Assembly: GCF_020733635.1 (NCBI RefSeq)
Contig: NZ_JAJFZL010000001.1
Coordinates: 6,572,001 to 6,636,000 of the forward strand
Direction of reading: 5' to 3'
Source of the DNA: Nocardia spumae
GTDB taxonomy: Bacteria > Actinomycetota > Actinomycetes > Mycobacteriales > Mycobacteriaceae
Length of the DNA stretch: 64,000 nt
The translations under genes were made by a program, and so were the position numbers. This document shows positions 17,684 to 25,351 of the stretch, piece after piece. The stretch's first letter is position 1. Every line of letters begins with the position of its first letter. Under the pieces are notes generated by a model. It ran no database searches and was not told the origin of the DNA. It saw only the letters and a list, made by a program, of their open reading frames with translations.

Positions 17684-18490
17684 TCACTGCGCATCCAGGA
17701 AACCGATGATCTTGGCGTGAAATCCGTCCGGATCCTCGCCCGGCGCACCGTGCCCGGCATCGATTTCGGCGTAGCGGGCATCCGGAATCGCGGCCACTAG
17801 CTGCCGTTGCTGCGCCGCCGGAATGATCCGATCGTGCGCGCTGGCCAGGATCAGGGCCGGCGCGGCGATCCGGCCGAGCAGATCGGTCAGATCGACGGTT
17901 CGATCCACTTCCGTCTGTCTGGCCGCCCCCGGGGCGATGACACCGGCCAGCTGCTCGACCAGCGCATCGTTGTCCGCGGCGGTGGTGCGCTCCCAGTAGC
18001 GCGGGCCGAACGCCATCATCGGAAGCTGCCGCGCGAACAGCGCGGTGCCGTGCTCCGCGTCGGTCCGCAACAGCTCGATCCAGTACCGGAATTCGGCATC
18101 CATGCGGGTATCGGTGCGGACCCAGCCCGCGTGCATGAGCAGGGAGCGGATCCGGCCGGGTGCGGTGGCGGCGAGATGTGCGGCGATCACCGCGCCGAGC
18201 GAATGGCCGACGAGATGGAATTCGCCGACTCCGGCATGGTCGGCGGCGGCCCGGACCTCGGCGGCCAAATCGGCGACGGTGAGCGGCCCACCGTCGTCGG
18301 CGGTATCGCCGGAGCCCGAATAGTCCAGGGCGAGAACGGTATAGCGGTCGGCGAGCAGGGCGGTCAACGGCGCCCACTGATCGCGGGCGGCCGCGGTGCC
18401 GTGGACCAGCACCACCGCCGGGCCTGTTCCGGTGAGATCGTAGGCGACCCGGGCCTCGCGGCCGTCGAATCGAGCTGTTGCGATATGCAT
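17684..18490 (-). CDS. alpha/beta hydrolase
   Basis: A 268-residue alpha/beta hydrolase. LVHG (oxyanion region) is at about 28-31, GHSLG places the nucleophile at Ser97, and the likely catalytic histidine is in IDAGHGAPGEDP near the C-terminus. There is no signal peptide, so it is cytoplasmic. Its neighbour at 18524-19306 is a second hydrolase on the same strand, 33 bases upstream, so both are likely one transcript. The substrate cannot be told from sequence; an ester or a carbon-carbon bond are both possible. Confidence 0.85.
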   Translation of the reverse strand: MHIATARFDGREARVAYDLTGTGPAVVLVHGTAAARDQWAPLTALLADRYTVLALDYSGSGDTADDGGPLTVADLAAEVRAAADHAGVGEFHLVGHSLGAVIAAHLAATAPGRIRSLLMHAGWVRTDTRMDAEFRYWIELLRTDAEHGTALFARQLPMMAFGPRYWERTTAADNDALVEQLAGVIAPGAARQTEVDRTVDLTDLLGRIAAPALILASAHDRIIPAAQQRQLVAAIPDARYAEIDAGHGAPGEDPDGFHAKIIGFLDAQ

Positions 18491-18523
18491 CGTATGTCCT
18501 AGGGCGACAGGGATATTCGGATA

Positions 18524-19306
18524 TCAGGCGGCCACGCGCTGCCGGAATGCGGCCACCGCCGAACGCAGGGCGGCATTGAACTCGGCGGCCCGCTCCTGCT
18601 GCGGCATATGTCCCGCACCATCGATAACGGTCACCGCGGCGCCGGGAGTGAGGGCTGCGCACACTCGCGCCACCTCGACCGGGATCTCCGCGTCCAATTC
18701 CCCGTGCAGGTAGTGGATCGGGGTGCGCAGCAACGGAAGTCGCGGGCGCGGATCGTAGGTCGCGCAGGCGTGGAACAACTCGTCGATATACACCCCCGAG
18801 TCGAGGATCTGCCGGATCGTCCAGTCGACGAGTACCGGTGATGCGGCGGCGTACCAGTTCGGCACCCAGGTCGACAGGAATTCCGCTCGCCGATATCGCA
18901 TTTCGTCGATGATCTCGGCCAGTGGCATGCCCTGCCCGGGCCAGTAGGCGGGGCCGTCCACGGCGATCACTCCGCCGAGCAGATCCGGATGCGCCAGCGC
19001 GAGTTCGGTGGCGAAGGCCGCGCCGACCGAGGAACCGATCACCACCGGCCGGTACAGATTCAGCTGCTCGATCACCTCGACCAGGTCGGCCACCGCACCC
19101 GCGAAGGTGTTGCCCGCGGCCGGCCGGGCCGAGCGCCCGCATCCCCGCCAGTCGAGGGTGACCACCCGGAAATCGGGCACCAGATCGGCCTGCTGCGCGC
19201 CCCAGACCCGGCCGCTGGTGCCCCAGCCGTGCAGGAACAGCAGCGGCTGCCCGCTGCCCTGATCCTCGTAGTAGAGCTGGGTGTGGTTGACGGTGAGGTA
19301 CGGCAT
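18524..19306 (-). CDS. alpha/beta hydrolase
   Basis: A 260-residue alpha/beta hydrolase starting MPYLTVNHTQLYYEDQGSG. LFLHGWG lies at about 23-29, the nucleophile is Ser93 in GSSVG, and the likely catalytic histidine is in IDGAGHMPQQE. I chose the ATG at 19306 because it gives the family's standard N-terminus; the open frame upstream runs antisense to the lysR gene. The divergent LysR regulator 111 bases away is the likely controller of this pair. Confidence 0.86.
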   Translation of the reverse strand: MPYLTVNHTQLYYEDQGSGQPLLFLHGWGTSGRVWGAQQADLVPDFRVVTLDWRGCGRSARPAAGNTFAGAVADLVEVIEQLNLYRPVVIGSSVGAAFATELALAHPDLLGGVIAVDGPAYWPGQGMPLAEIIDEMRYRRAEFLSTWVPNWYAAASPVLVDWTIRQILDSGVYIDELFHACATYDPRPRLPLLRTPIHYLHGELDAEIPVEVARVCAALTPGAAVTVIDGAGHMPQQERAAEFNAALRSAVAAFRQRVAA

Positions 19307-19417
19307 CGCGATCACTTCCTGTGTTCGGTGTGTGCACTCAGGAAACCGCGATCGGCGGCGGCGAAAAACGGCCGAATCGAGCTGGCACTGTTCACGAAAA
19401 CTGATTAATCTCGCCGG

Positions 19418-20302
19418 GTGGAGCTCCGGCAGTTGCACTACTTCCTGACCGTCGCCGAGGAATTGCACTTCGGACGGGCGGCCGAACGACTGCACATCGT
19501 GCAGTCGGCGGTCAGTCAGCAGATCAACCGGCTGGAACGGGAGCTGGGCGTGGCGCTGTTCGATCGCACCACCCGTACCGTGCGGCTCACCGAGGCCGGG
19601 CGGCGGCTGCTCCCCCACGCCGAACAGGTCCGGGACGCGGTGACCCGGGCCCGCCGAGCTATCGACGATCTGCGCGTCGAGCGATCGGGCACCATCCGGC
19701 TGGGCACCAGCACCGGGCTGGGCACTCGGCTGGAGGCCATCCTGGTGGAATTCGCGCGATCGGCCCCGGACGCGCATCTGGAGCTGGTCAATGCCGATAC
19801 CGAGGAACGGATGAAGCGGGTGCGATCGGGCGAATTGGATGCCGCGATCGTGCGCGGCGCCCGGACCGAAGCCGGCCTGGAACTGCTCCCCCTGTGGTCC
19901 GATCGGCTGGTCGCGGTCCTTCCCGCTCGCCACGATCTGGCGGTCCTGCGCGAGATCGAGCTGGCCCGGCTGGCGGAGCTTCCGTTGCGGCTGGTCGATC
20001 GCGGCCGCAACCCGGCTCTGCACGATCTGATCACCGACGCGTGCGGGCGGGCCGGCTTCACACCGACGTTCGGCCCGGAGTTCACCACGGAGCAGGACAC
20101 TCTGGCCGCCATCGGTTTCGGCGCCCCCAGCTGGACGGTCTACTACGCGGCGCAGGCCGGGCAACTGTCGTTCCCGGGGGTCGTCTGGCGGCCGCTGCGC
20201 GACCCCGAGCCGGTGATGCCGAGTTATCTGGCGGTGCGCCCCGATCCCCCGCGTGCCGAACTACGAGCACTGATCGAGGCCTGCCACACCATCACCTCCT
20301 GA
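19418..20302 (+). CDS. LysR family transcriptional regulator
   Basis: A 294-residue LysR regulator. The winged helix-turn-helix covers about 1-60 (MELRQLHYFLTVAEELHFG, then QSAVSQQINRLERELGVALF). The effector-binding domain follows from about 90. It starts at GTG 19418. It is divergent from the two hydrolases, which is the classic arrangement for a LysR regulator and its target. A hairpin separates its end from the convergent MFS gene. The inducer is unknown. Confidence 0.92.
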   Translation: MELRQLHYFLTVAEELHFGRAAERLHIVQSAVSQQINRLERELGVALFDRTTRTVRLTEAGRRLLPHAEQVRDAVTRARRAIDDLRVERSGTIRLGTSTGLGTRLEAILVEFARSAPDAHLELVNADTEERMKRVRSGELDAAIVRGARTEAGLELLPLWSDRLVAVLPARHDLAVLREIELARLAELPLRLVDRGRNPALHDLITDACGRAGFTPTFGPEFTTEQDTLAAIGFGAPSWTVYYAAQAGQLSFPGVVWRPLRDPEPVMPSYLAVRPDPPRAELRALIEACHTITS

Positions 20303-20316
20303 CCACACAGCGATGC

Positions 20317-20346
20317 GCGGCCCCCGACCCATCGGTCGGAGGCCGC
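20317..20346. terminator. bidirectional hairpin between lysR and MFS genes
   Basis: GCGGCCCCCGACC (20317-20329) pairs with GGTCGGAGGCCGC (20334-20346) with one mismatch and a four-base loop, in a 63-bp convergent gap. Confidence 0.65.
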
Positions 20347-20365
20347 ACTCGTCGATCAGGGGGTC

Positions 20366-21793
20366 TCACCCGCCGGCCGGGACCTCCTTCCGCCGCACCG
20401 GCGACCGGAACGTCACCCAGGCCAGCGCCGCCGCGAACACCGCGATCCCGGCGGCGGTTCCGAATGCCGCGGAGAATCCGTCGGTGAGTGCGTCCACCTC
20501 ACCGATCCGATCGGCGCCTGCCACGGACGCGACCGCGGTCACCGCGGCCAGGCCCAGCGCCGATCCGATCTGATATCCGGTGTTGACCAGGCCGGAGGCC
20601 AGCCCGCCCTGCTCCGGACGGGCCGCCGAGATGGCCGTCTGCAGGGAGGGCACGAACGCCAGCGACATTCCCAGCGCGGCCAGCAGCGACCCGGGCAGCA
20701 CATCGATCCAGAAGGTGCCGCCGGACCGGATGAACGACAGCCAGACCAGTCCGGCCCCCAGAACCAGCAGTCCGGTGACGACCATGGGGCGAGCACCGAA
20801 GCGCGCGAACAGTTTCGGCGATATCGCGATCATTCCGATCATGATCAGCGCCGTCATCGGCAGCAGGGCCGCACCCGACGGGAAGGCCGAATAGCCCAGG
20901 ACCTGCTGCAGATACAGGTTCAGGAAGAACCACATCGGCACCCAGGCCGCGCCCAGCAGTACCTGAGCCAGATTCGCGGCACCCAGATCCGGGGCGCGGA
21001 AGATCGACAGCGGCATCAGCGGTTGCCGGCGGCGCGCCTGCAGGACCACGAATCCCGTCAGCAGGGCGACCGCGATCCCCAGTACGGCCCAGGTCGAGCC
21101 GGAACCCCATCCGACTTCGGGAGCACGCACGACCGCGAAGACGGCCGCGCCGAGTCCCAGCGTCGCGGTGGCGGCGCCCAGCACATCGACCGATCCGCCG
21201 GATTCGGACGCCCCGCCGGGGACCAGTAGCGCGGCCGCGACGACAGCCAGGATCGCGATCGGGATGTTGATGTGGAAAACCCAAGGCCACGAAGCATATT
21301 CGGTGATCAGGCCGCCGAGGAACACACCGGCGGTACCACCTGCCGGAGCGGCCGCGCCGTAGAACGCGAAGGCGGTGGTGAGCTCCTTGGGGTTGGCACC
21401 GAACAGCATCATCAGCAGCGTCAACGCGGAGGGCGCGATCAGAGCGGCACCGGCGCCCTGCACGCCCCGGCCGATCAGCTCGACCGCGGGTGAACCGGCC
21501 AGTCCGGCCACCAGCGAACCGGCGCCGAGCACGATCCACCCCGCACCGAAGACGCGGCGGGCGCCGAGGATATCGGACAGCCGGCCGCCGAGCAGGAGCA
21601 ATCCGCCGAAGACGATCACGTAGGCGTTGAAGACCCAGGACAGGCCTTCCTGCGAAAAGCCGAGGGAATCCTGCATTTTCGGCAGGGCGACACCGATGAT
21701 CGAGGTGTCCATGATGACCATGAACTGAGCCAGGGCGATCAGGGCCAATGCGAACCAGCGCCGCGACGGCGGCGCGGATACCCGAGTGGACAT
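20366..21793 (-). CDS. MFS drug/metabolite exporter, DHA2 type
   Basis: A 475-residue major facilitator with about 14 hydrophobic segments. It begins MSTRVSAPPSRRWFALALIALAQFMVIMDTSIIGVALP, the start of DHA2-family multidrug exporters. GRLSDILGARRVF is the loop 2-3 motif A, and GRGVQGAGAALIAP is the antiporter region. I chose ATG 21793, with AGGA upstream. Two copies of a GC-flanked palindrome (21860-21876 and 21911-21927) in the promoter region suggest control by a CsoR-type repressor that is not encoded nearby. Confidence 0.9.
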   Translation of the reverse strand: MSTRVSAPPSRRWFALALIALAQFMVIMDTSIIGVALPKMQDSLGFSQEGLSWVFNAYVIVFGGLLLLGGRLSDILGARRVFGAGWIVLGAGSLVAGLAGSPAVELIGRGVQGAGAALIAPSALTLLMMLFGANPKELTTAFAFYGAAAPAGGTAGVFLGGLITEYASWPWVFHINIPIAILAVVAAALLVPGGASESGGSVDVLGAATATLGLGAAVFAVVRAPEVGWGSGSTWAVLGIAVALLTGFVVLQARRRQPLMPLSIFRAPDLGAANLAQVLLGAAWVPMWFFLNLYLQQVLGYSAFPSGAALLPMTALIMIGMIAISPKLFARFGARPMVVTGLLVLGAGLVWLSFIRSGGTFWIDVLPGSLLAALGMSLAFVPSLQTAISAARPEQGGLASGLVNTGYQIGSALGLAAVTAVASVAGADRIGEVDALTDGFSAAFGTAAGIAVFAAALAWVTFRSPVRRKEVPAGG

Positions 21794-21859
21794 CGAAATC
21801 CTCACTCCTTGGGCGTGGGCGCATCGGTTGCGCCCGTTTGAATTTCGGACCTGTTCTGT

Positions 21860-21876
21860 ATACCCCCTAGGGGTAT
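21860..21876. promoter_or_regulatory. CsoR-type palindrome, copy 1
   Basis: ATACCCC-CTA-GGGGTAT is a perfect 7-bp inverted repeat. It has the WTACCC...GGGTAW form recognised by CsoR/RcnR family (DUF156) repressors. It lies 67 bases upstream of the MFS start. Confidence 0.6.
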
Positions 21877-21910
21877 CTGGAGAATACGGCGAGGTCCTGT
21901 GATTCATTTC

Positions 21911-21927
21911 ATACCCCGAGAGGGTAT
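21911..21927. promoter_or_regulatory. CsoR-type palindrome, copy 2
   Basis: ATACCCC-GAG-AGGGTAT repeats the first element with one arm mismatch. It starts 51 bases away, about five helical turns, so the two sites face the same side of the DNA. Confidence 0.6.
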
Positions 21928-22117
21928 CGGTACATATAGAGTGCTCGCCCGCGTGATCCGACGCGACGAGGGCCATCCATCCCATCCCCGGCGGCGCCGC
22001 GAGACTCGAGAGCGAACCCCCGGCAATGGCGACGCTGTGGATTAGCCGCTATTCCCCTGTGGCACAACCGAATCCATCTCTCGTATCCTGGGATGCCGAG
22101 CGGTGGGGGGAAAGACA

Positions 22118-22261
22118 GTGAAACGGTTGCTGATCTTCGTCATGGCGGCCGTCGTCGCATTCTCGGTCTACGACTACGCACGATCCCCCGGCCACATCGG
22201 CATGGTGGTGGCCGGGGGTGTGGTCATCGCGATCTGGCTGACCGCGAAGGCGATCGACTAG
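22118..22261 (+). CDS. 47-residue two-helix membrane protein
   Basis: A GTG start at 22118 follows the purine-rich GGGGGGAAAG. The 47-residue product starts MKRLLIFVMAAVVAFSVYDY and ends VIAIWLTAKAID. It has two hydrophobic segments (about 3-16 and 27-43) joined by a short polar loop, and no known domain. Its TAG stop shares the palindrome CTAG (22258-22261) with the stop of the convergent sigma factor. The function is unknown; strong initiation signals and clean hydrophobic pattern support a real gene. Confidence 0.6.
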   Translation: MKRLLIFVMAAVVAFSVYDYARSPGHIGMVVAGGVVIAIWLTAKAID

Positions 22262-23268
22262 TCCGAGGAGTCGGCGGTCTCGTCGCGCAGCTCCAGCGGC
22301 AGACCGAACAGCGGGAACAGCCGCTCGGCGTCGAGAAAGAAATTCAGGCCGCCGATCTCCGCACCGTCGAGCTCGAGCACGGTGATCGACCAGGGCGAGT
22401 ACACCCCGGGCTCCTCGGTGGGCTTGTACTGACCGAAGGCGGGAAGGCCGTTGGCACCCTCCAGCGCGACCAACCGGGAACCGCGGCAGGCCGAAGGCCC
22501 CGGCGACAGCATGAACTGCGCGACATTCTCCGGACCGGAGACCCATAGCTCGATCGGCGGCATCGACAGCGCCACATCCTGTTTCAGCAGAGATGTCAGC
22601 GCGTCCATATCGTAGGCTTCGAAGGCGCGCACGAAATCGTCGACGAGTTCGCGTTGTTTGTCGTCGGACTCGTCGTAGCCGCCCGATTCCGAGGGCTGCA
22701 CCTTCGACATCGTCGCACGCGCCCGCTGCAAGGCGCTGTTCACCGAGGCGGGCGACATGGTCAGCATCTCGGCCGTCTCGCTGGCGGAGAACCGCAGCAC
22801 CTCACGCATGATCAGAATCGCGCGCTGCGTGGCCGGCAGATGCTGACACGCCGCGACGAATGCCAGCCGCAGCGAATCCTTGGTGCTCGCGTGTTCGGCC
22901 GGGTCCGCGCCGAAGGCCAGGGCGTTCGGGATCGGCTCGACCCATACGTAATCCGGCTGCGGCGGCGGCAGCGGGCTGTCCGGACTCGACGGACCGGACA
23001 GATCCATCGGCCGGGCCCGCCGCTGCGGGCCGTCGAGCATATCCAGGCAGATGTTCGTGGTGATCTTGTACAGCCACGAACGCAGACTGGAGCGACCCTC
23101 GAACGTGTCGTAGGCCTTCCACGCCCGGGTGAACGTCTCCTGCACCGCATCCTCGGCCTCGAAGGAGGAGCCCAGCATGCGATAGGCGTAAGCACACAGC
23201 TCCCGCCGGTAACCCTCAAATTGCTGCAGCACGTCGTCGACGGTGCCGGCGGAGGCTTTTTCGCTCAT
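22258..23268 (-). CDS. ECF sigma factor with C-terminal SnoaL-like domain (SigG-like)
   Basis: A 336-residue extracytoplasmic-function sigma factor. Region 2 is at about 20-80 (YAYRMLGSSFEAEDAVQETF; RSWLYKITTNICLD) and region 4 at about 140-190 (LPATQRAILIMREVLRFSAS; SVNSALQRARATM). A C-terminal domain of about 130 residues (VDDFVRAFEAYDMDALTSLL) has the SnoaL/NTF2 fold. That tail takes the place of an anti-sigma factor in the SigG and SigJ groups. The start is ATG 23268; a GTG three codons upstream is possible. It was named from domain order, with length and motifs closest to SigG. Confidence 0.85.
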   Translation of the reverse strand: MSEKASAGTVDDVLQQFEGYRRELCAYAYRMLGSSFEAEDAVQETFTRAWKAYDTFEGRSSLRSWLYKITTNICLDMLDGPQRRARPMDLSGPSSPDSPLPPPQPDYVWVEPIPNALAFGADPAEHASTKDSLRLAFVAACQHLPATQRAILIMREVLRFSASETAEMLTMSPASVNSALQRARATMSKVQPSESGGYDESDDKQRELVDDFVRAFEAYDMDALTSLLKQDVALSMPPIELWVSGPENVAQFMLSPGPSACRGSRLVALEGANGLPAFGQYKPTEEPGVYSPWSITVLELDGAEIGGLNFFLDAERLFPLFGLPLELRDETADSSD

Positions 23269-23411
23269 GCGGATCACTGTGGCACAGGCCACCGACAGAA
23301 AACACCCCGAAAACCGGGGCACCGTCGCGAACCGGAAACGATGCGGCGTAATGGCGCACGAACGGCCACGCGGCGACAGCGGGCCAGGTGCGATTCCGGA
23401 GCCCTCCGGAG

Positions 23412-23457
23412 ACGATCTCGCCGTGCGCCGGATACGACGTCCGGGCACGGCGAGATC
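23412..23457 (-). terminator. terminator hairpin after fadD19
   Basis: CGATCTCGCCGTGC (23412-23425) pairs perfectly with GCACGGCGAGATCG (23444-23457), with a smaller stem inside the loop. It lies 31-76 bases past the fadD19 stop. Confidence 0.7.
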
Positions 23458-23487
23458 GATTGCCCAATATTTACTTCGGCCAGGTAA

Positions 23488-25137
23488 CTACTTCGCCGCC
23501 GCCTGCCCGTCCTCATCGGCCGGACGCGACTGCGCGTGCTCGTTGGCCCAGCGGTAGTCCGGCTTTCCGGCCGGCGAACGCTTGATCTCGTCGACGAACC
23601 ACAGGCTGCGCGGCAGCTTGTAGGAGGAGATCTCGCGGGTCAGCACCGGACGCAGATCCTCGAGCGTGGGCCGGTTCTCGCTGCGGCACTGCACGACCGC
23701 GGCCACCCGCTGCCCCCAGCGCTCGTCGGGCACGCCGATCACCAGCGCGTCGAAGATCTCCGGATGACACTTGAGCGCACCCTCGACCTCTTCGGGGTAG
23801 ATCTTCTCGCCACCGCTGTTGATGCTGACCGAACCGCGGCCGAGCATGGTGACGGTGCCGTCCTCCTCGACGCGGGCGAAGTCACCCGGAATCGAGTAGC
23901 GGACCCCGTTGAATTCCTTGAACGTCGCGGCGGTCTTCACCGGGTCGTTGTAGTAACCGAGCGGAATGTTGCCGGTGCGGGCCAGCACGCCGACCTGACC
24001 GGAGCCGGGAGCGACGGGATTGCCCTCGTCGTCGATCACGGCGGTGGAGGCGTCGATCTTCACCCGCGGGCCACCGGTGTGGGTGGCACCCTTGGCCGCC
24101 ACCGACAGGCCGCCGAAACCGGTCTCCGAGGAGCCGATGGAGTCGGTGATCACCGTATTCGGCAGCAGCTCGATGAACTCGTCCTTGAGCGCCGGGGAGA
24201 ACAGCGCCGCACTGCTGGCCATCGCCCACAGATTCGAATGCTGGTAGTCCGCACCGGTTTCCGGATCGCCCGCCTTCAGCGCGTCGAGCATCGGCCGGGC
24301 CATGGCGTCGCCGGTGATGAAGATGAGGTTCACGCCGTGGCGGTCGATCGCCTGCCAGACGCCGTGCGCGGTGAACTCGGGCAGCATGATGGTCTTGCCG
24401 CCGTCGAACAGGCCGTGGAAGGTCGCCGACTGCGAACCGCCGTGGATCATCGGCGGGATCGGATAGCGCACCATCTGCGGGCCCGCGGCGCCGGCCTTGG
24501 CCTGCTGCCATTCGTCCTCGATGGCCTCGCCGGTGACGAAGTTGATGCCACCGCCGAGCACCCGCCACCAGTCCTCCTGGCGCCACATGACGCCCTTGGG
24601 CATACCGGTGGTGCCGCCGGTGTAGATCATCATGATGTCGTCGCCCGTGCGGTCACCGAAGTCGCGTTCACCGGACGTACTCGCCAGCGCCGCTTCGTAT
24701 TCCACCGAATCCGCGGGCAGATCCACCTCGGCCTCGGTACCGTCGTTCACGACGATGACCGACTTCAGCTTCGGGGAGTTCGGCCGCACCGCCGACACCT
24801 TGTCGCTGTATCGACGCTCGTGAATCAGCGCGACCATATCCGAATTGTCGAATATGTATTGCAACTCGTTCTCGACGTATCGGAAGTTCACGTTGATCAT
24901 TACTGCCCGCGCCTTGAAGATCGCGACCATGGCCTCCACGGCCTCGATCGTGTTGCGCGAGTAGATGCCGACCTTGTCACCCGGTTGCACACCCTGTTCT
25001 TGCAGGTAATGCGCCAATCGGTTGGCCCGATCCTCCAGCTCGGCATAGGTCACCGAGCGGACGTCGTCGGCCAGCGCGACACGGTCCGGCACGAGGTCGA
25101 TGGTGTGTTCGACAAGGTCCGCTATGTTGTAGCTCAC
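23488..25137 (-). CDS. fadD19: steroid-CoA ligase FadD19
   Basis: A 549-residue adenylate-forming ligase with P-loop YTGGTTGMPKGV at about 172-183, then SIGSSETGFGG, GDFARVEEDGTVTMLGRG, and the C-terminal lysine region KRSPAGKPDYRWA. Length and the MSYNIADLVEH start match FadD19 (Rv3515c), which activates the C26 carboxyl group of cholesterol side-chain acids with CoA. A KstR-type box (25148-25161) lies 11 bases upstream of the start, and a hairpin follows the stop. Confidence 0.92.
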   Translation of the reverse strand: MSYNIADLVEHTIDLVPDRVALADDVRSVTYAELEDRANRLAHYLQEQGVQPGDKVGIYSRNTIEAVEAMVAIFKARAVMINVNFRYVENELQYIFDNSDMVALIHERRYSDKVSAVRPNSPKLKSVIVVNDGTEAEVDLPADSVEYEAALASTSGERDFGDRTGDDIMMIYTGGTTGMPKGVMWRQEDWWRVLGGGINFVTGEAIEDEWQQAKAGAAGPQMVRYPIPPMIHGGSQSATFHGLFDGGKTIMLPEFTAHGVWQAIDRHGVNLIFITGDAMARPMLDALKAGDPETGADYQHSNLWAMASSAALFSPALKDEFIELLPNTVITDSIGSSETGFGGLSVAAKGATHTGGPRVKIDASTAVIDDEGNPVAPGSGQVGVLARTGNIPLGYYNDPVKTAATFKEFNGVRYSIPGDFARVEEDGTVTMLGRGSVSINSGGEKIYPEEVEGALKCHPEIFDALVIGVPDERWGQRVAAVVQCRSENRPTLEDLRPVLTREISSYKLPRSLWFVDEIKRSPAGKPDYRWANEHAQSRPADEDGQAAAK

Positions 25138-25147
25138 AGGACCAAAA

Positions 25148-25161
25148 TAGAACGTGTTCTC
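25148..25161. promoter_or_regulatory. KstR-type operator before fadD19
   Basis: TAGAACGTGTTCTC matches 13 of 14 positions of TnnAACnnGTTnnA, just upstream of the fadD19 start codon. Confidence 0.8.
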
Positions 25162-25249
25162 TCTGCTGACAAGACCTAATTAACACAGTTTACTAATTCG
25201 CCCGTACCGCCGATGGGTTTTCCGGAAAGGCGTATTCTGCGACGACGAC

Positions 25250-25279
25250 GAGCCCGCCCGGTGGATACCGGACGGGCTC
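25250..25279 (-). terminator. terminator hairpin after the 25352 ligase gene
   Basis: GAGCCCGCCCGGT (25250-25262) pairs with ACCGGACGGGCTC (25267-25279) with one mismatch and a four-base loop. It lies about 70 bases after the stop at 25352. Confidence 0.6.
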
Positions 25280-25351
25280 GGCCGTCGCGATCGAGAGCGC
25301 CCTGTACAGGGCAGGACGACAGGACGCCGGCCTCGATCGGCGAGACTGCCG

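Larger units (their letters stand above)
21794..22117. other. promoter region between the MFS gene and the 47-residue membrane gene
   Basis: This 324-bp divergent intergenic stretch holds a small hairpin (GGGCGCA 21817-21823 with TGCGCCC 21829-21835) in the MFS leader and two CsoR-like palindromes. The remaining part, 21930-22100, has no recognisable gene or RNA. Confidence 0.5.
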
